Below are positions 7,929 to 16,797 of a stretch of DNA of 64,000 nucleotides, one piece after another. How positions within the stretch are numbered: the stretch's first letter is position 1; each line of letters begins with the position of its first letter. The notes beneath the pieces are model-generated. The model had not been told where the DNA came from, searched no databases, and saw only the letters and a program-made list of their open reading frames with translations. The position numbers were made by a program, and so were the translations under genes. Source of the stretch: Bacillota bacterium (lineage in GTDB: Bacteria; Bacillota_I; Bacilli_A; Erysipelotrichales; Erysipelotrichaceae); assembly GCA_023249475.1 (NCBI GenBank), contig JAHFCO010000001.1:62001-126000 (forward strand), written 5' to 3'.

Positions 7929-8627
7929 TTAGACTAGATTGAGGATGTGTTTCTCGATCTTTTTCACGAATGTGACCAACGGGTCTTTCTCGCTTACTTG
8001 TGCCTTCGCATCGATCTCACGGATCAGATCCAAGGGGGTACGGACCCAGACGGCGATGGAGAGGGAGACCAGGAATTCATGGGGGTCTTCGGAGTTCATG
8101 TAGGACTCGTCGAACTTCTTGATGAATTCTTGCACGTCGATGATCGACCGGTATTTCGTCAGTGAATCGATGAAGGCTTCGTTCTCGCGGCTGTAGTGTT
8201 TCCCTGCGAATTCATCGAACAGTTGGACCAAGGTGTCTTTGTCCGTACTGTGGACATGAAGGTCGAAGATATACTTGCCCCAGGGGTTGGAGATCTTCAA
8301 TGTCGGTAGGACCTGGACATAGAGCTTGTAGCCATCGATATTGATGGATTTGGTCCGCAGGATGTCCATCGCGTAATCTCCGCGATAGAGGTCGTTCCCC
8401 TGTTCTTTATTGTTGGCGAGGTAGAAACGCAAGTCCAGATTATAGTCGTAGTTGATGAACGCAAACTCGCGGGTGAAGGGTTTATCCACGATCCCGACCC
8501 AATAGACGGGGTCCCCTTTTTCCGTGCGTTTGTTGATGTGTTCGCCGTTGCCATGATAATTGAATGCGAAACGTTCAATCCGATGAATGATTTCTTCTTT
8601 CGTCGTCAGCGTTTGGCGAATGTCCAT
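7929..8627 (-). CDS. conserved-looking cytosolic protein of unknown function
   Basis: This 232-residue soluble protein has no signal peptide or membrane segment and no domain I recognise. It is rich in charged and aromatic residues ('REFAFINYDYNLDLRFYLANN', 'KYIFDLHVHSTDKDTLVQLF'). I start it at the ATG at 8627, 7 nt after GGAGG; the upstream in-frame ATG at 8660 has no ribosome site. It follows the PHP phosphatase gene in the same direction with a 51-bp gap and may be co-transcribed, but nothing ties the two functionally. Confidence 0.8.
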   Translation of the reverse strand: MDIRQTLTTKEEIIHRIERFAFNYHGNGEHINKRTEKGDPVYWVGIVDKPFTREFAFINYDYNLDLRFYLANNKEQGNDLYRGDYAMDILRTKSINIDGYKLYVQVLPTLKISNPWGKYIFDLHVHSTDKDTLVQLFDEFAGKHYSRENEAFIDSLTKYRSIIDVQEFIKKFDESYMNSEDPHEFLVSLSIAVWVRTPLDLIREIDAKAQVSEKDPLVTFVKKIEKHILNLV

Positions 8628-8678
8628 GATTCTTTCCTCCGTGTTGACTTCATTATACACAAGGAGAGAGCGAATTGC

Positions 8679-9518
8679 TTATTCCAGCACGATTTCCAAC
8701 GATTCCAGTCCCGATTCTTTTTCTCTGCGCATCAAGCGGTGGAAGGTCGGGATCATTTTGTCATAGGTGCAGAAAGAATCAAAGCCAAGATCCAGGAGGA
8801 TCTCCGTCACTTTATCGAAATGTTCGGCCAGATCGGATTTCTTGTGGCTGTCGGAACCCAGGGTCAGGATCTTCCCTCCCAATTCGCGATACCAGGTCAG
8901 GATTTGGCGCGAGGGGGTCAAATCCGGTAGATTGTAGCGGTAACTCGACGTGTTCACTTCGATCCCCTTACCGTCCGAAATGACTTGTCGCAGGACCTTC
9001 TTGATGATTTCTTCGAGTTCTTTATCGTCGAGGATCCCTTGCCGGTCATAGCGTTTGATGACATCCAGATGACCCAGGACGCTGTAGTCCTTGTATTCCG
9101 TGATGACATCCAGGATCGCTTGGTAATACCCGTGGTTGTACTCGAGTTGCGTCTTCCCTTCCTGATACTCGTTCATCCAGAATTCCCGGTCGTCGATCTG
9201 ATGGCTGGACAGAAGGATGAAATCGAAGGGGTAGGCGGCGAAATCCCGATGATAGTTCTCGATCGTATGACGTTGGAGGGCGAATTCCGCCCCGAACTTC
9301 AATCGGATTTGATGCTTATATTTTTCCTTGAAATCGGAAAGGGTTTGGTAGTAGCGTGGAAGATCGGTCAAATGCGACGGCTTCTTCACAAGGTAATCGT
9401 GATGTTCCGTGAAGCATACTTCGTCGATCCCTAATCGAATCGCTTCCAGGATGCTTTCTTCCATGTCTTGTCTGGAATCATCCGAGAAACTGGTATGGGT
9501 ATGATAATCTGCGAACAT
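8679..9518 (-). CDS. PHP-domain histidinol-phosphatase-like phosphoesterase (HisK/HisJ family)
   Basis: A 279-residue PHP-family metal-dependent phosphoesterase. The metal-binding motifs appear in order: 'DYHTHTSFSDDS' (I), 'FTEHHDY' (II), 'LLSSHQID' (III), 'LGHLDVIKRY', and 'TLGSDSHKK' (IV). The family dephosphorylates L-histidinol phosphate, and members outside his operons can act on other small phosphoesters. No other histidine-biosynthesis gene is in the window, so the physiological substrate is uncertain. The start has AGGAGG 8 nt upstream of ATG. Confidence 0.88.
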   Translation of the reverse strand: MFADYHTHTSFSDDSRQDMEESILEAIRLGIDEVCFTEHHDYLVKKPSHLTDLPRYYQTLSDFKEKYKHQIRLKFGAEFALQRHTIENYHRDFAAYPFDFILLSSHQIDDREFWMNEYQEGKTQLEYNHGYYQAILDVITEYKDYSVLGHLDVIKRYDRQGILDDKELEEIIKKVLRQVISDGKGIEVNTSSYRYNLPDLTPSRQILTWYRELGGKILTLGSDSHKKSDLAEHFDKVTEILLDLGFDSFCTYDKMIPTFHRLMRREKESGLESLEIVLE

Positions 9519-9618
9519 TTGAAATCCTCCTCATGTGAACAACCGACACTGCAATACAACGCTCTTATTCTACTACAGGAAAGCACGGGATAAAAGCGAA
9601 AGCCTTGGTAAAACCGAC

Positions 9619-9643
9619 CGAAAAAAAAGGGATTACTCCCTTT
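9619..9643 (-). terminator. intrinsic terminator ending the 9.6-18.2 kb sugar operon
   Basis: Stem AAAGGGA (9626-9632) / TCCCTTT (9637-9643) with a 4-nt loop containing the stop codon; eight T follow on the minus strand. Confidence 0.85.
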
Positions 9644-11006
9644 CGTTGGATGATAGGGTATACAGGATGAATGAATCGCCGATCATCGGTTGGATGATCC
9701 GGATCGTGGCATCGACGACGTCGACGGTCTCGCTCCGTGTCGCTTGAAGGGAGGTGGCGTTCGGGTCGGTGAGGATGTTATTCGTGTTCGCATCGACCAT
9801 GTACCCCGTCAAGGTATAGTTTCCGTCGAGGAGATTGCGGAAGGTGATTTCCATCGTTTCATCCGTTTTCCCCGGATTGGAGACCAGGAGACCGATGCGA
9901 TGGTCGTCGATCGTCGCGACCGCTTTGTTTTCCAGATCCTCTTCGATGTGTAATTCCTTCTCCCCCAACATCTTGAACATCGTCATCGTATGCCCGCTTG
10001 GCGTGGGCACATAAGTGTGCTTGTCGATTAGGAGGAACATCGTACGGCCGAGCTGTTGGTTGGGGTTGTGGAAGGTGCACCACGGGAACATGCGGAGGTT
10101 TTGACAATGCGAGCCGATGATCATGCCGGCGATTTCCCCGGCGGCGTTCTGGATGTTGGTCGGTCGTCCGGCATCGCCGACACCGACCCGCAGTCCGTAT
10201 TCCGTCATGAATAACGGAAGGTCGGAAAGCTTGAGTTCCTCAAGAAGTTCCTGATGGCGAAGATAGAACGCCGTGATCCGATTCGGGTCGGTATGATATT
10301 CGTGCATCGAGTAGAAATCGACCTTCAATTCAGGGTCTTGGCTGAGTTCGGTTAGGAAATCCACCCAATAGTCCCAGTGCGAAATGCCGAACGACATTCC
10401 GAACCCTCCGACCTTGATGGGGGTGGAGGAGGGATCGGTGGCGTTGATGCGCGCCACCGATCGGATCACCCGCTTCAACAAACGAACGTATTCGTTGATC
10501 TTCAGGTTTCCGAACTGTTCCAGTTCCACTTCGTTACAACACTCGATGTATGCAAGATTCGGGATCAATCGTTTGTAATAACGGATGACGTTCTCGACGA
10601 CTTCTTCGTATTTGTCCAACGAGATGACCCCGTCGATCGCTTCGCGCTCATACCGGCGTAGATTCAAAAGGACTTCATCCGCGCATGCCGCATGGCTGAG
10701 TAGGTATTCCTGGATATGGGCGTTCACCGGCGAGGGGACGGTGAGCGGCCAGTCATAGGCATAGTGCACAGGATCGCCGAGGTACTTGTTGACGCCGATC
10801 GCATAGTCCCAATCGTAGGTATCGAAGCGATAATCCCAGACTTCATCCAAGGTAATGAACAGACGGATGATTTTCGGCCGTCCCAACACCTTCTCCATGA
10901 CGCTCGGAAAATCCGGCGAAGGGGTATAGCGTAGGGTCGTGTTCTGATACTTTTCAACATGCGGCCAGTCGCGGACGACATGTTTCGTATCGACGGTGAT
11001 TTTCAT
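9633..11006 (-). CDS. intracellular glycoside hydrolase, clan GH-A fold (GH39-like)
   Basis: A 457-residue soluble protein with a (beta/alpha)8 glycosidase look. 'YIECCNEVELEQ' provides the acid/base of clan GH-A (N158-E159) and 'LPLFMTEYGLRVG' the likely nucleophile (E269); the 110-residue spacing is normal for the clan. The extra C-terminal beta-rich segment (about 370-457) resembles the sandwich domain of GH39/GH51-like enzymes. There is no signal peptide, so it acts on a substrate already inside the cell, presumably the product of the EIIBC PTS upstream. Start at 11006 has GGAGG 6 nt upstream; the earlier in-frame ATG at 11051 would overlap the previous gene. The family assignment is by motif only. 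Confidence 0.7.
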   Translation of the reverse strand: MKITVDTKHVVRDWPHVEKYQNTTLRYTPSPDFPSVMEKVLGRPKIIRLFITLDEVWDYRFDTYDWDYAIGVNKYLGDPVHYAYDWPLTVPSPVNAHIQEYLLSHAACADEVLLNLRRYEREAIDGVISLDKYEEVVENVIRYYKRLIPNLAYIECCNEVELEQFGNLKINEYVRLLKRVIRSVARINATDPSSTPIKVGGFGMSFGISHWDYWVDFLTELSQDPELKVDFYSMHEYHTDPNRITAFYLRHQELLEELKLSDLPLFMTEYGLRVGVGDAGRPTNIQNAAGEIAGMIIGSHCQNLRMFPWCTFHNPNQQLGRTMFLLIDKHTYVPTPSGHTMTMFKMLGEKELHIEEDLENKAVATIDDHRIGLLVSNPGKTDETMEITFRNLLDGNYTLTGYMVDANTNNILTDPNATSLQATRSETVDVVDATIRIIQPMIGDSFILYTLSSNERE

Positions 11007-11029
11007 GTTTCCTCCATGCACAGGGTGCT

Positions 11030-11968
11030 TCATTGTTTGTCTCGTAGGCATTCCATCTCGGTGAAGACGCGATCGACGACCATGCCTTGACGTTGATAGA
11101 AACGGCAGGCCTTCGCATCGGTCGATTTAAAGAACGCATGCGTCGATCCATGATCGCGCATGTAAAGCATGGTTTCGTGAAACAACACCTCGCCAAGCCC
11201 TTGGTTGCGATGCTCAGGATGGATCCCGAACGGACCGAAGCGATCGAGGTCGCCGTCGATCCCGCTACGGCTGGTGAACCCGACGACATCGTCATTAAAA
11301 ATCGCGATGTGGATCGTTCGATCGGCGTTCCCGTTTTCGATCAGTTTGCGGATTGTGCCGGCCCAACTGGGCTTGAACTGCGTTTCAAGCAGGTGGATAA
11401 GTCGTGAAGCGTATCCTTGCTCGAAGTTGGTGAATGCATAGCCGCGGACTAGAAGCCGGGATTTCGTCACCTGTACCGACGCAGGGTAGACGTAAGGAAC
11501 GAGGTTCATCAACATTCCGAAACTCTCTCCCGTACTTACGAATCCGAACTTTTGGAAGAAAGGCAAGGCGTCGGGATAGTGCGCTTCATCGATCCCGGGA
11601 AACAGATAGGTCGGCGAGTACTTCCCGGCGACGATCCGTCTCACGTTTCGCGCATCGAGCTCATTCAGTAATCCTTCCATCAAACGGGAAGCGACCCCTT
11701 GTCGACGATGTTTCGCATCGACGCAGAGGCACTGGATCCATGCGATATCGTTTCGATTGGAAGACTTCTTCTGAATGGCGTAGACAAACCCGATCAGTGT
11801 CAACTCATCGTGTGCAACAAGAAAGAGATTCGGATCGAAATTAGGGTCGCCAAGATGATTCCTGATGAAAGACGGTCTTGTGATCGGATCGAAACCCAAA
11901 GTTTGGTTCCATAGTGCGAGCACCTCGTCGATGCGTGATGGGTGAAAAGATTCGATTGTGGTTTCCAT
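11030..11968 (-). CDS. twin-domain GNAT acetyltransferase
   Basis: This 312-residue protein has two GNAT domains in tandem. The first (about 1-155) has the acetyl-CoA loop 'DAKHRRQGVASRLMEGLL'; the second (about 165-310) has 'HPEHRNQGLGEVLFHET' and ends 'FYQRQGMVVDRVF'. Twin GNATs include mycothiol synthase and several sugar- or antibiotic-modifying enzymes. Its place between EIIA(Glc) and a glycosidase inside a PTS operon suggests acetylation of a sugar, perhaps an amino sugar, but this is inference. It is preceded by a terminator-like hairpin (11983-12009), so it may be made at a lower level than the genes before it. Confidence 0.82.
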   Translation of the reverse strand: METTIESFHPSRIDEVLALWNQTLGFDPITRPSFIRNHLGDPNFDPNLFLVAHDELTLIGFVYAIQKKSSNRNDIAWIQCLCVDAKHRRQGVASRLMEGLLNELDARNVRRIVAGKYSPTYLFPGIDEAHYPDALPFFQKFGFVSTGESFGMLMNLVPYVYPASVQVTKSRLLVRGYAFTNFEQGYASRLIHLLETQFKPSWAGTIRKLIENGNADRTIHIAIFNDDVVGFTSRSGIDGDLDRFGPFGIHPEHRNQGLGEVLFHETMLYMRDHGSTHAFFKSTDAKACRFYQRQGMVVDRVFTEMECLRDKQ

Positions 11969-11982
11969 GGTACCCCTCGATG

Positions 11983-12009
11983 AAAAACTTGCATCCTTGG
12001 ACGCAAGTT
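11983..12009 (-). terminator. intercistronic hairpin / partial terminator between EIIA(Glc) and the twin-GNAT gene
   Basis: Arms AACTTGC..CC (from 11986) and GG..GCAAGTT (to 12009) enclose a short loop; TTTTTC follows on the minus strand. It sits in the only gap between these two genes, so read-through must be partial if both are in one transcript. Confidence 0.6.
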
Positions 12010-12475
12010 AGTTGTACTCGATTTCGATGATCCCGTTCTCGCCGGAACGGACCGACTGATTCAGTTTAAGGACCTTCACAGTCTCCTTGTTGAGGAAAAC
12101 GATGGGACATAAGTCCGATTTCGCCGATTTACGGATCAATTTATAGTCCGCAGTGACCAGCAATTGACCGGCTTTGACATCCTGTCCTTTTTCCACATGC
12201 ATTTCGAAGACTTTCTTCTTGATATGGTGCGTCTCAAGCCCGATGTGGATCAGGACTTGGATCCCGTTCTCACCTTCGATGCATACCGCATGCCCGGTCG
12301 GGAAAACCCCGGCCACTTTTCCGTCGATGGGGGACACGATGTCCTTCCCGTCGATCTGGATCGCGAAGCCATCCCCCATGATGCGGTCGCTGAACACGAC
12401 ATCGTCGACTTCTTCGATCGTCTTCAGTTTCCCGCTGATCGGACAGAGGAAATTGCGTGTAATCAAATGGATCAC
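12008..12475 (-). CDS. crr: PTS EIIA, glucose family (Crr-like)
   Basis: A 155-residue single-domain EIIA of the glucose/GlcNAc superfamily. It contains 'VVFSDRIMGDGFAIQ', H62 in 'PTGHAVCI' (accessory histidine) and H77 in 'VLIHIGLETH' (the phosphorylated histidine). The EIIBC at 16798-18186 has no EIIA domain, and this protein is the natural partner. GTG at 12475 overlaps the RpiR stop (GTGA). AAGGAG directly abuts it, so an in-frame TTG at 12466 with 8-nt spacing is a possible alternative start. As in other Gram-positive species it may also serve several EIIBC proteins. Confidence 0.9.
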   Translation of the reverse strand: MIHLITRNFLCPISGKLKTIEEVDDVVFSDRIMGDGFAIQIDGKDIVSPIDGKVAGVFPTGHAVCIEGENGIQVLIHIGLETHHIKKKVFEMHVEKGQDVKAGQLLVTADYKLIRKSAKSDLCPIVFLNKETVKVLKLNQSVRSGENGIIEIEYN

Positions 12476-13311
12476 TCCTTCATTTGTTTCAGTAGGCTAT
12501 GGTAGTTGTCGATGACGCGCTCCGGTGATTTCACCAGGCGTTTGCATAGTCCCAAGAAAAGGATGTCGACCATGTAGAGTTGTTCGTAACGGGAGAACAA
12601 GGCGGCGATCCGGGATTCCGGATGGTCGCGGTCCGGGACGAACAGGTTGACATCGCCCAGTTTCGACAACGGATTGGCGTTGCTGTTGGTGAACGTGACG
12701 ACCTTCGCCCCGTTTTCTTTGGAACGCCGTACAGGAAGAAGGATCTCGCGGGTCTTCCCGGTATAACTGATCGCGATGACGACATCGTTGGGCGTGGTCG
12801 TCGTGGCGTTGAGGACACCGAAGTTACTGTCATAGTGATAGATGCACTTCTTGCCGATCTTGATCAGTTTTTGCTGCAAGTCGACGGCAATCAAGCCCGA
12901 AGTCCCGACACCGAAGAAATAGACAACCTCGGCCTTTTCCAGCAGATCGATCGTCGCTTCGAACGACTTCTGCGAGTTGAGCCGGACCACGTCCTCGCAG
13001 GCGATGTTGATCTGTGTCAACAGCTTGCCGGGCAAGGCTTCCAAATCATCCGCCAAAGATATGACTTCGGAAGATTTGGTATAGATATCCTGCATATGGC
13101 TCTTCGCCATTTCGACTTTGGTTTGCGAGAACGAACTGCCGTTGATCTTGCGGACGAAGCGGCTGATCGACGAACTCGAGACACCGATCAACTGCGCCAG
13201 TTCATGGATCGACGATTTCAAAACCTCTTCTTCATGTTCGATGAAAAAATCGGCGATCTTCTTATCCGAATTCGATAATCTCGAATATAACAAGGGGTTT
13301 ACGTTAAACAT
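12472..13311 (-). CDS. RpiR-family transcriptional regulator (HTH + SIS domain)
   Basis: A 279-residue RpiR/MurR-type regulator. The N-terminal winged helix-turn-helix (about 1-75) has 'SSIHELAQLIGVSSSSISRFVRKI'; a SIS sugar-phosphate-binding domain (about 115-250) has 'YFFGVGTSGLIAVDLQQKL' and 'AISYTGKTREILLPV'. Such proteins sense a phosphorylated sugar, often in PTS operons. I start it at the ATG at 13311, which gives the normal RpiR N-terminus; the longer frame to 13356 adds an unlikely charged leader. It lies between the isomerase genes and EIIA(Glc) and overlaps the latter. Candidate operators are the palindromes at 18256-18296 upstream of EIIBC. Confidence 0.9.
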   Translation of the reverse strand: MFNVNPLLYSRLSNSDKKIADFFIEHEEEVLKSSIHELAQLIGVSSSSISRFVRKINGSSFSQTKVEMAKSHMQDIYTKSSEVISLADDLEALPGKLLTQINIACEDVVRLNSQKSFEATIDLLEKAEVVYFFGVGTSGLIAVDLQQKLIKIGKKCIYHYDSNFGVLNATTTTPNDVVIAISYTGKTREILLPVRRSKENGAKVVTFTNSNANPLSKLGDVNLFVPDRDHPESRIAALFSRYEQLYMVDILFLGLCKRLVKSPERVIDNYHSLLKQMKE

Positions 13312-13388
13312 GTTTCCGTTTCCTTTCGCCCGGGAATTCCATTCCTCGGACTCCATTCTTGGAATATTGTTGCATTTTTTCAGTCGGG

Positions 13389-14318
13389 TTACAACTGGTT
13401 CGGTGTTCGAAGGCTCAATAAAATTCGTGCGTTCCCGACGATTTTGATGTTTTTGCTGGAAGCGGGGAGAATCAGCGAGTCCAAATAGTCGATTTTCGTG
13501 CTTCCTTCGTCCGTTATGACGGTTGCTTCTCCGTCCACGCAGGAGAGGACGCGATAACGGTCGATTTCCGGCAAGGCCATTTCATCGGCGATGTCCAGGA
13601 CATACACGCTGAATTCCCGATGGATGACGGCCGTGAGTTTGGAATTTTGTTTCCGATTTTCAAGGGGGAAGCGGAGTTTCTCCGTTTTGAGTTCCGGTTG
13701 AAGAATCTCGAAACTGCGATCGAGATCCAAGGGCCTCGGACGTCCGTAATCATAGATCCGGTAGGTGATCCCGCCGAACGACCCGATTTCGATCACCAGC
13801 ATGTTTTTCCCGCAGGCATGAAGCATGTTGGCGGGAACCATGACGAAGTCCCCGGGTTCGACGTCGATCCGCTTGAGATAACGATCCATCTTCCCCGACG
13901 TCGCCGCTTCGCGCAATGCTTCTTTGTCTTCCGTCGTCGTCCCGGCGATCAAACTCGCCCCCGGGTCGCAATCGACCACATACCAGGATTCGTTCTTGGC
14001 GAAGTCGTTGTTTTGACGGGCATAGGCTTCATCCGGATGGACCTGGATCGACAAGTCTTCCTTCGTGTCCATCAAGGCGACGCGGATCATTTGGTCGTCC
14101 TTCAGGCTTCCCATCAGTTCTTGAGGATACGTGTCGATCAACTGACGCAGGGTCATCCCTTCGTACTCGGGATTGAGCACCGGGTTCTCGCTGTTGCGAT
14201 ACGCACAGACTTCGCGGCTGATCCCGATCCTGTCCGCCTCGAAACGGCGGATCTTCTTCAGTCGGTCGCCCGCCCAGATGCTTTCCAGATAGATCGGCTT
14301 AACGCGGATCGCTTGCAT
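13389..14318 (-). CDS. manA: class I mannose-6-phosphate isomerase
   Basis: A 309-residue zinc cupin of the ManA/Pmi class I family, which interconverts mannose-6-phosphate and fructose-6-phosphate. Visible marks: 'VKPIYLESIWAGDRL' at the N-terminus, metal-binding 'LSIQVHPDEAYA' (Q-x-H-P-D-E), and 'MLHACGKNMLVIEIG' followed by 'ITYRIYDYGRPR'. The ATG at 14318 follows GGAAAC and gives the canonical N-terminus; the longer frame overlaps the previous gene completely and is unlikely. It overlaps the cupin phosphoglucose isomerase gene by 20 nt, suggesting coupled translation. Confidence 0.92.
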   Translation of the reverse strand: MQAIRVKPIYLESIWAGDRLKKIRRFEADRIGISREVCAYRNSENPVLNPEYEGMTLRQLIDTYPQELMGSLKDDQMIRVALMDTKEDLSIQVHPDEAYARQNNDFAKNESWYVVDCDPGASLIAGTTTEDKEALREAATSGKMDRYLKRIDVEPGDFVMVPANMLHACGKNMLVIEIGSFGGITYRIYDYGRPRPLDLDRSFEILQPELKTEKLRFPLENRKQNSKLTAVIHREFSVYVLDIADEMALPEIDRYRVLSCVDGEATVITDEGSTKIDYLDSLILPASSKNIKIVGNARILLSLRTPNQL

Positions 14319-14886
14319 AGGTTTCCTTTTCCCATACCACGACACCGTCGCGCTTGAAGCAACGATAGGGGAAAGGGCGGACTTCGATTGCCTTGTGGTC
14401 CTGTTTGCTGGCCGGCAGCGAACACGCGGCGACCGCAAGCAAGGCATCCCCGGAATTGATGATGCGATGGGCATAGTGCCCGTTGATATAATGCAGGGAT
14501 CCCGGGAAGATCTTTTCGGCGTAGAACTCGTCTTTACCGTCCCAGAACAACAGGAACCCCTCGCCTTTCAACCCATAGTAGTATTCGTCGCAATCCGTAT
14601 CCCCATGGTAATGGCCCGCCGTCATCGCGCATTCCCCGTCGACCGTGAACGGGTTGATGTAGGTGATCCCCCATTGGAGGTTCCCTTTGACATAGTTCTC
14701 GCGGTTGAAGTTCTGGTTCGCCACCTTATAGGCCAATTGATCCCCGAAGGCCTTCACGGCTTCGTTATTGCGGTACACGTTGACGCATTCGCTGATCTTC
14801 TTCTGACGCCAGACCACGTTCTGTCCGGACAACTCACAATCGTTCAGAAATTCCTGGATTCCTTTGGGTTCTCTTACGAAATTCAT
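14299..14886 (-). CDS. cupin-type glucose-6-phosphate isomerase
   Basis: This 195-residue protein matches the archaeal/bacterial cupin phosphoglucose isomerase family, which is unrelated to the usual Pgi. It has the metal-binding cupin 'TAGHYHGDTDCDEYYYGLKGEG' (His, His, Glu) and the fourth ligand in 'YINGHYAHRIIN'. It converts glucose-6-phosphate to fructose-6-phosphate. The stop of the large PMI-like gene overlaps its start (ATGA) and the PMI gene overlaps its end. An operon with one phosphoglucose isomerase and two mannose-isomerase-family proteins implies that the imported sugar yields both glucose and mannose phosphates, or an epimer that needs both. Confidence 0.88.
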   Translation of the reverse strand: MNFVREPKGIQEFLNDCELSGQNVVWRQKKISECVNVYRNNEAVKAFGDQLAYKVANQNFNRENYVKGNLQWGITYINPFTVDGECAMTAGHYHGDTDCDEYYYGLKGEGFLLFWDGKDEFYAEKIFPGSLHYINGHYAHRIINSGDALLAVAACSLPASKQDHKAIEVRPFPYRCFKRDGVVVWEKETYASDPR

Positions 14887-16727
14887 TCGGCGACCTCCTT
14901 ATGGTTCTTATAGCGGGTGTAATTCTCTTTCAAGTATGTTTTGTGGACGACGCAGGGCTGATACCCGACGTTCTCGATCACGAAGTCCCCGATCGACGCC
15001 GGGACGACGACGATTTCCAGGAATTTCTGACGATAGCTGCGTTCAGGGTTCGCCTTGCTGCGAACAATGATCTCTTCCCCGTCGACCAAGGTCAATACGG
15101 TGAACTGATTCCGGTTCGAATCTTCCACGCTGGCTTTCTTTTGGATTTCGATCCGACTGGTTTCATAATACATCAAGTCGTTGCGACCGACAACTTCCTC
15201 CTGGAAGCCTTTGCCTTCCCGCTTCAAGATTGGGTCGATGACGGAATGTTTCTTCACCCATTCTTCCGTACGGTCGAAGCCAAGCACTTTCTCGGCGTTG
15301 ACGGTATGGATCGGACGAAGCGTCCCTTCCTTGTCCCGACGATTGTAGTCGTAGACTTTGTAGGTATAGGAACCGATGGTCAACGAACCCAACTCAAGGA
15401 TGAATTGGTTCTGCCCGGAGGAATGCACCGTCCCCGCCGGCAACATGACCTGGGTCCCGATTCTCGATTCGACCGAGTTGATGTATTTCTTGTAGTCGAT
15501 GTCCCTCCCGTCTTTCTCGGATTGCTTCGCAAGTTCCATGAATTCCCTTGCATCGGCGTCTTTCCTGAACCCGACATAGGTGCGTGCCTTGTGCCCCGTC
15601 GCGATCACATAGTACGCCTCGTCTTGACGGCCGAATTCGCGGTAGTTCTCGATGACGAAGTCCTCATCCGGATGGACCTGGATCGACATGTTTCCGTCGC
15701 TATGATAGGAATCGTCATAGTTGAAGCGGATCGGGAAATATCCTTCGAATTTACGATACGTCCGTTGACCCAGGATCGCTTCGCCGCTGACCTGCATGAA
15801 CGTGGAGAACGGAAAATCGATCTTTTGTTTGTCGACTTCGACGAGGATGGACACTTCCATCGGGATGAACTCGAAGATCCACGCGATGTTTTCCGACATG
15901 TCCTTGGGGAGGTTGCGGATCTTGCGGATGAATTCCCCGCCCCAAATCCCTTCCAGATAGACGGGTTTGGCGCGAAACGGATAGGCGCTCAGGGTGGTTA
16001 AGATCGATTTCATCGTTTCCCCGTCCATCAGCATCTTCGCTTCGTCGCTGTCGAGCATATAGACATCGATCAGGTTCTCCCTGACGAGTTCACGGCGTAG
16101 CTTGATGACGACTTCGAAATCGACGAAATAGTTTCGACGCATCAGCATCATGAAGGGTCTGGCCTTTTGATCCCCGATGTTCTTGAACTTCCCTTCACGG
16201 GCACGGACCGCCGTGTTCTTGGGGATCACGTCGATGAAGACGATCAGCGAGGTCGGCGTACGCAGCACCTTCGACGCGGCACCGTTCCCGACCACGACGA
16301 CGACACCGTCGTCCTGTTGATTGAAGTCGGCGACTTTCCCGAGATCCAGTAAATCTTCGATGCCGCCGTGGAAGAGTTTTCCGAAAAGGAGCACCGGATC
16401 TTCATCCAGATTCATCGGCAGACAATCTTTGGTCATCTCATCGATTTTATCTTGCGCCTTTACCAGCGATTCCATCTGGATAAAGCGTACTTTTCCATGT
16501 AGGTTTTCTTTCAGATACTTCTCTACGAAGGGGAAATCGGCACCGACGTAGCCGTCGATCAAGATCCGCTTCTTTCCATTCTTCATCCCATCCTCGATCT
16601 TACAAAGCAATTCCTTCATCGAAGATTCGGTCGTAAACCGGATTCCGTCAGTCGGTATGTGTTTCACGTCGGGCGTATTCACCGCCGTCCAATCGTCATA
16701 CTTCAAGGGTTTAAACATGAAGCTCAT
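14883..16727 (-). CDS. large class I mannose-6-phosphate-isomerase-like protein with an N-terminal kinase-like domain
   Basis: This 614-residue protein has two parts. Residues about 245-600 are a class I PMI-like cupin: 'AKPVYLEGIWGGEFIRKIRNLP', 'MSIQVHPDEDFVIENY', 'LPAGTVHSSGQNQFILELG' and 'YKVYDYNRRD'. Residues about 1-240 are not in ordinary PMIs; they contain a Rossmann-like 'KKRILIDGYVGADF', 'VVVVVGNGAASKVL', 'SLIVFIDVIPKN' and a basic 'MMLMRRNYFVDF', reminiscent of a degenerate nucleoside/uridine-kinase fold without a clear P-loop. Similar long PMI-like proteins exist in Bacteroidota and Bacillota with undefined substrates. It follows EIIBC in the operon and is preceded by a strong intercistronic hairpin. 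Confidence 0.82.
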   Translation of the reverse strand: MSFMFKPLKYDDWTAVNTPDVKHIPTDGIRFTTESSMKELLCKIEDGMKNGKKRILIDGYVGADFPFVEKYLKENLHGKVRFIQMESLVKAQDKIDEMTKDCLPMNLDEDPVLLFGKLFHGGIEDLLDLGKVADFNQQDDGVVVVVGNGAASKVLRTPTSLIVFIDVIPKNTAVRAREGKFKNIGDQKARPFMMLMRRNYFVDFEVVIKLRRELVRENLIDVYMLDSDEAKMLMDGETMKSILTTLSAYPFRAKPVYLEGIWGGEFIRKIRNLPKDMSENIAWIFEFIPMEVSILVEVDKQKIDFPFSTFMQVSGEAILGQRTYRKFEGYFPIRFNYDDSYHSDGNMSIQVHPDEDFVIENYREFGRQDEAYYVIATGHKARTYVGFRKDADAREFMELAKQSEKDGRDIDYKKYINSVESRIGTQVMLPAGTVHSSGQNQFILELGSLTIGSYTYKVYDYNRRDKEGTLRPIHTVNAEKVLGFDRTEEWVKKHSVIDPILKREGKGFQEEVVGRNDLMYYETSRIEIQKKASVEDSNRNQFTVLTLVDGEEIIVRSKANPERSYRQKFLEIVVVPASIGDFVIENVGYQPCVVHKTYLKENYTRYKNHKEVAE

Positions 16728-16746
16728 TTTCGTTCTCCTTTTAAAT

Positions 16747-16775
16747 GCGGATGTGCCTCAGTGAAGCACATCCGC
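16747..16775 (-). other. strong intercistronic hairpin after the EIIBC gene
   Basis: A perfect 10-bp stem GCGGATGTGC (16747-16756) / GCACATCCGC (16766-16775) fills the gap between EIIBC and the PMI-like gene. The minus strand then reads ATTTAAAAGG, without a proper T-tract and running into the next ribosome site. An mRNA 3'-end protector or processing element is more likely than a full terminator. Confidence 0.75.
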
Positions 16776-16797
16776 CGTTTCGATCCGCTATGAAAGA

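Noticed and set aside
14901-16001. A 366-codon plus-strand ORF opposite the large PMI-like gene
   Set aside because: It has an antisense codon pattern, no ribosome site and no motif; the minus strand carries the PMI signatures.
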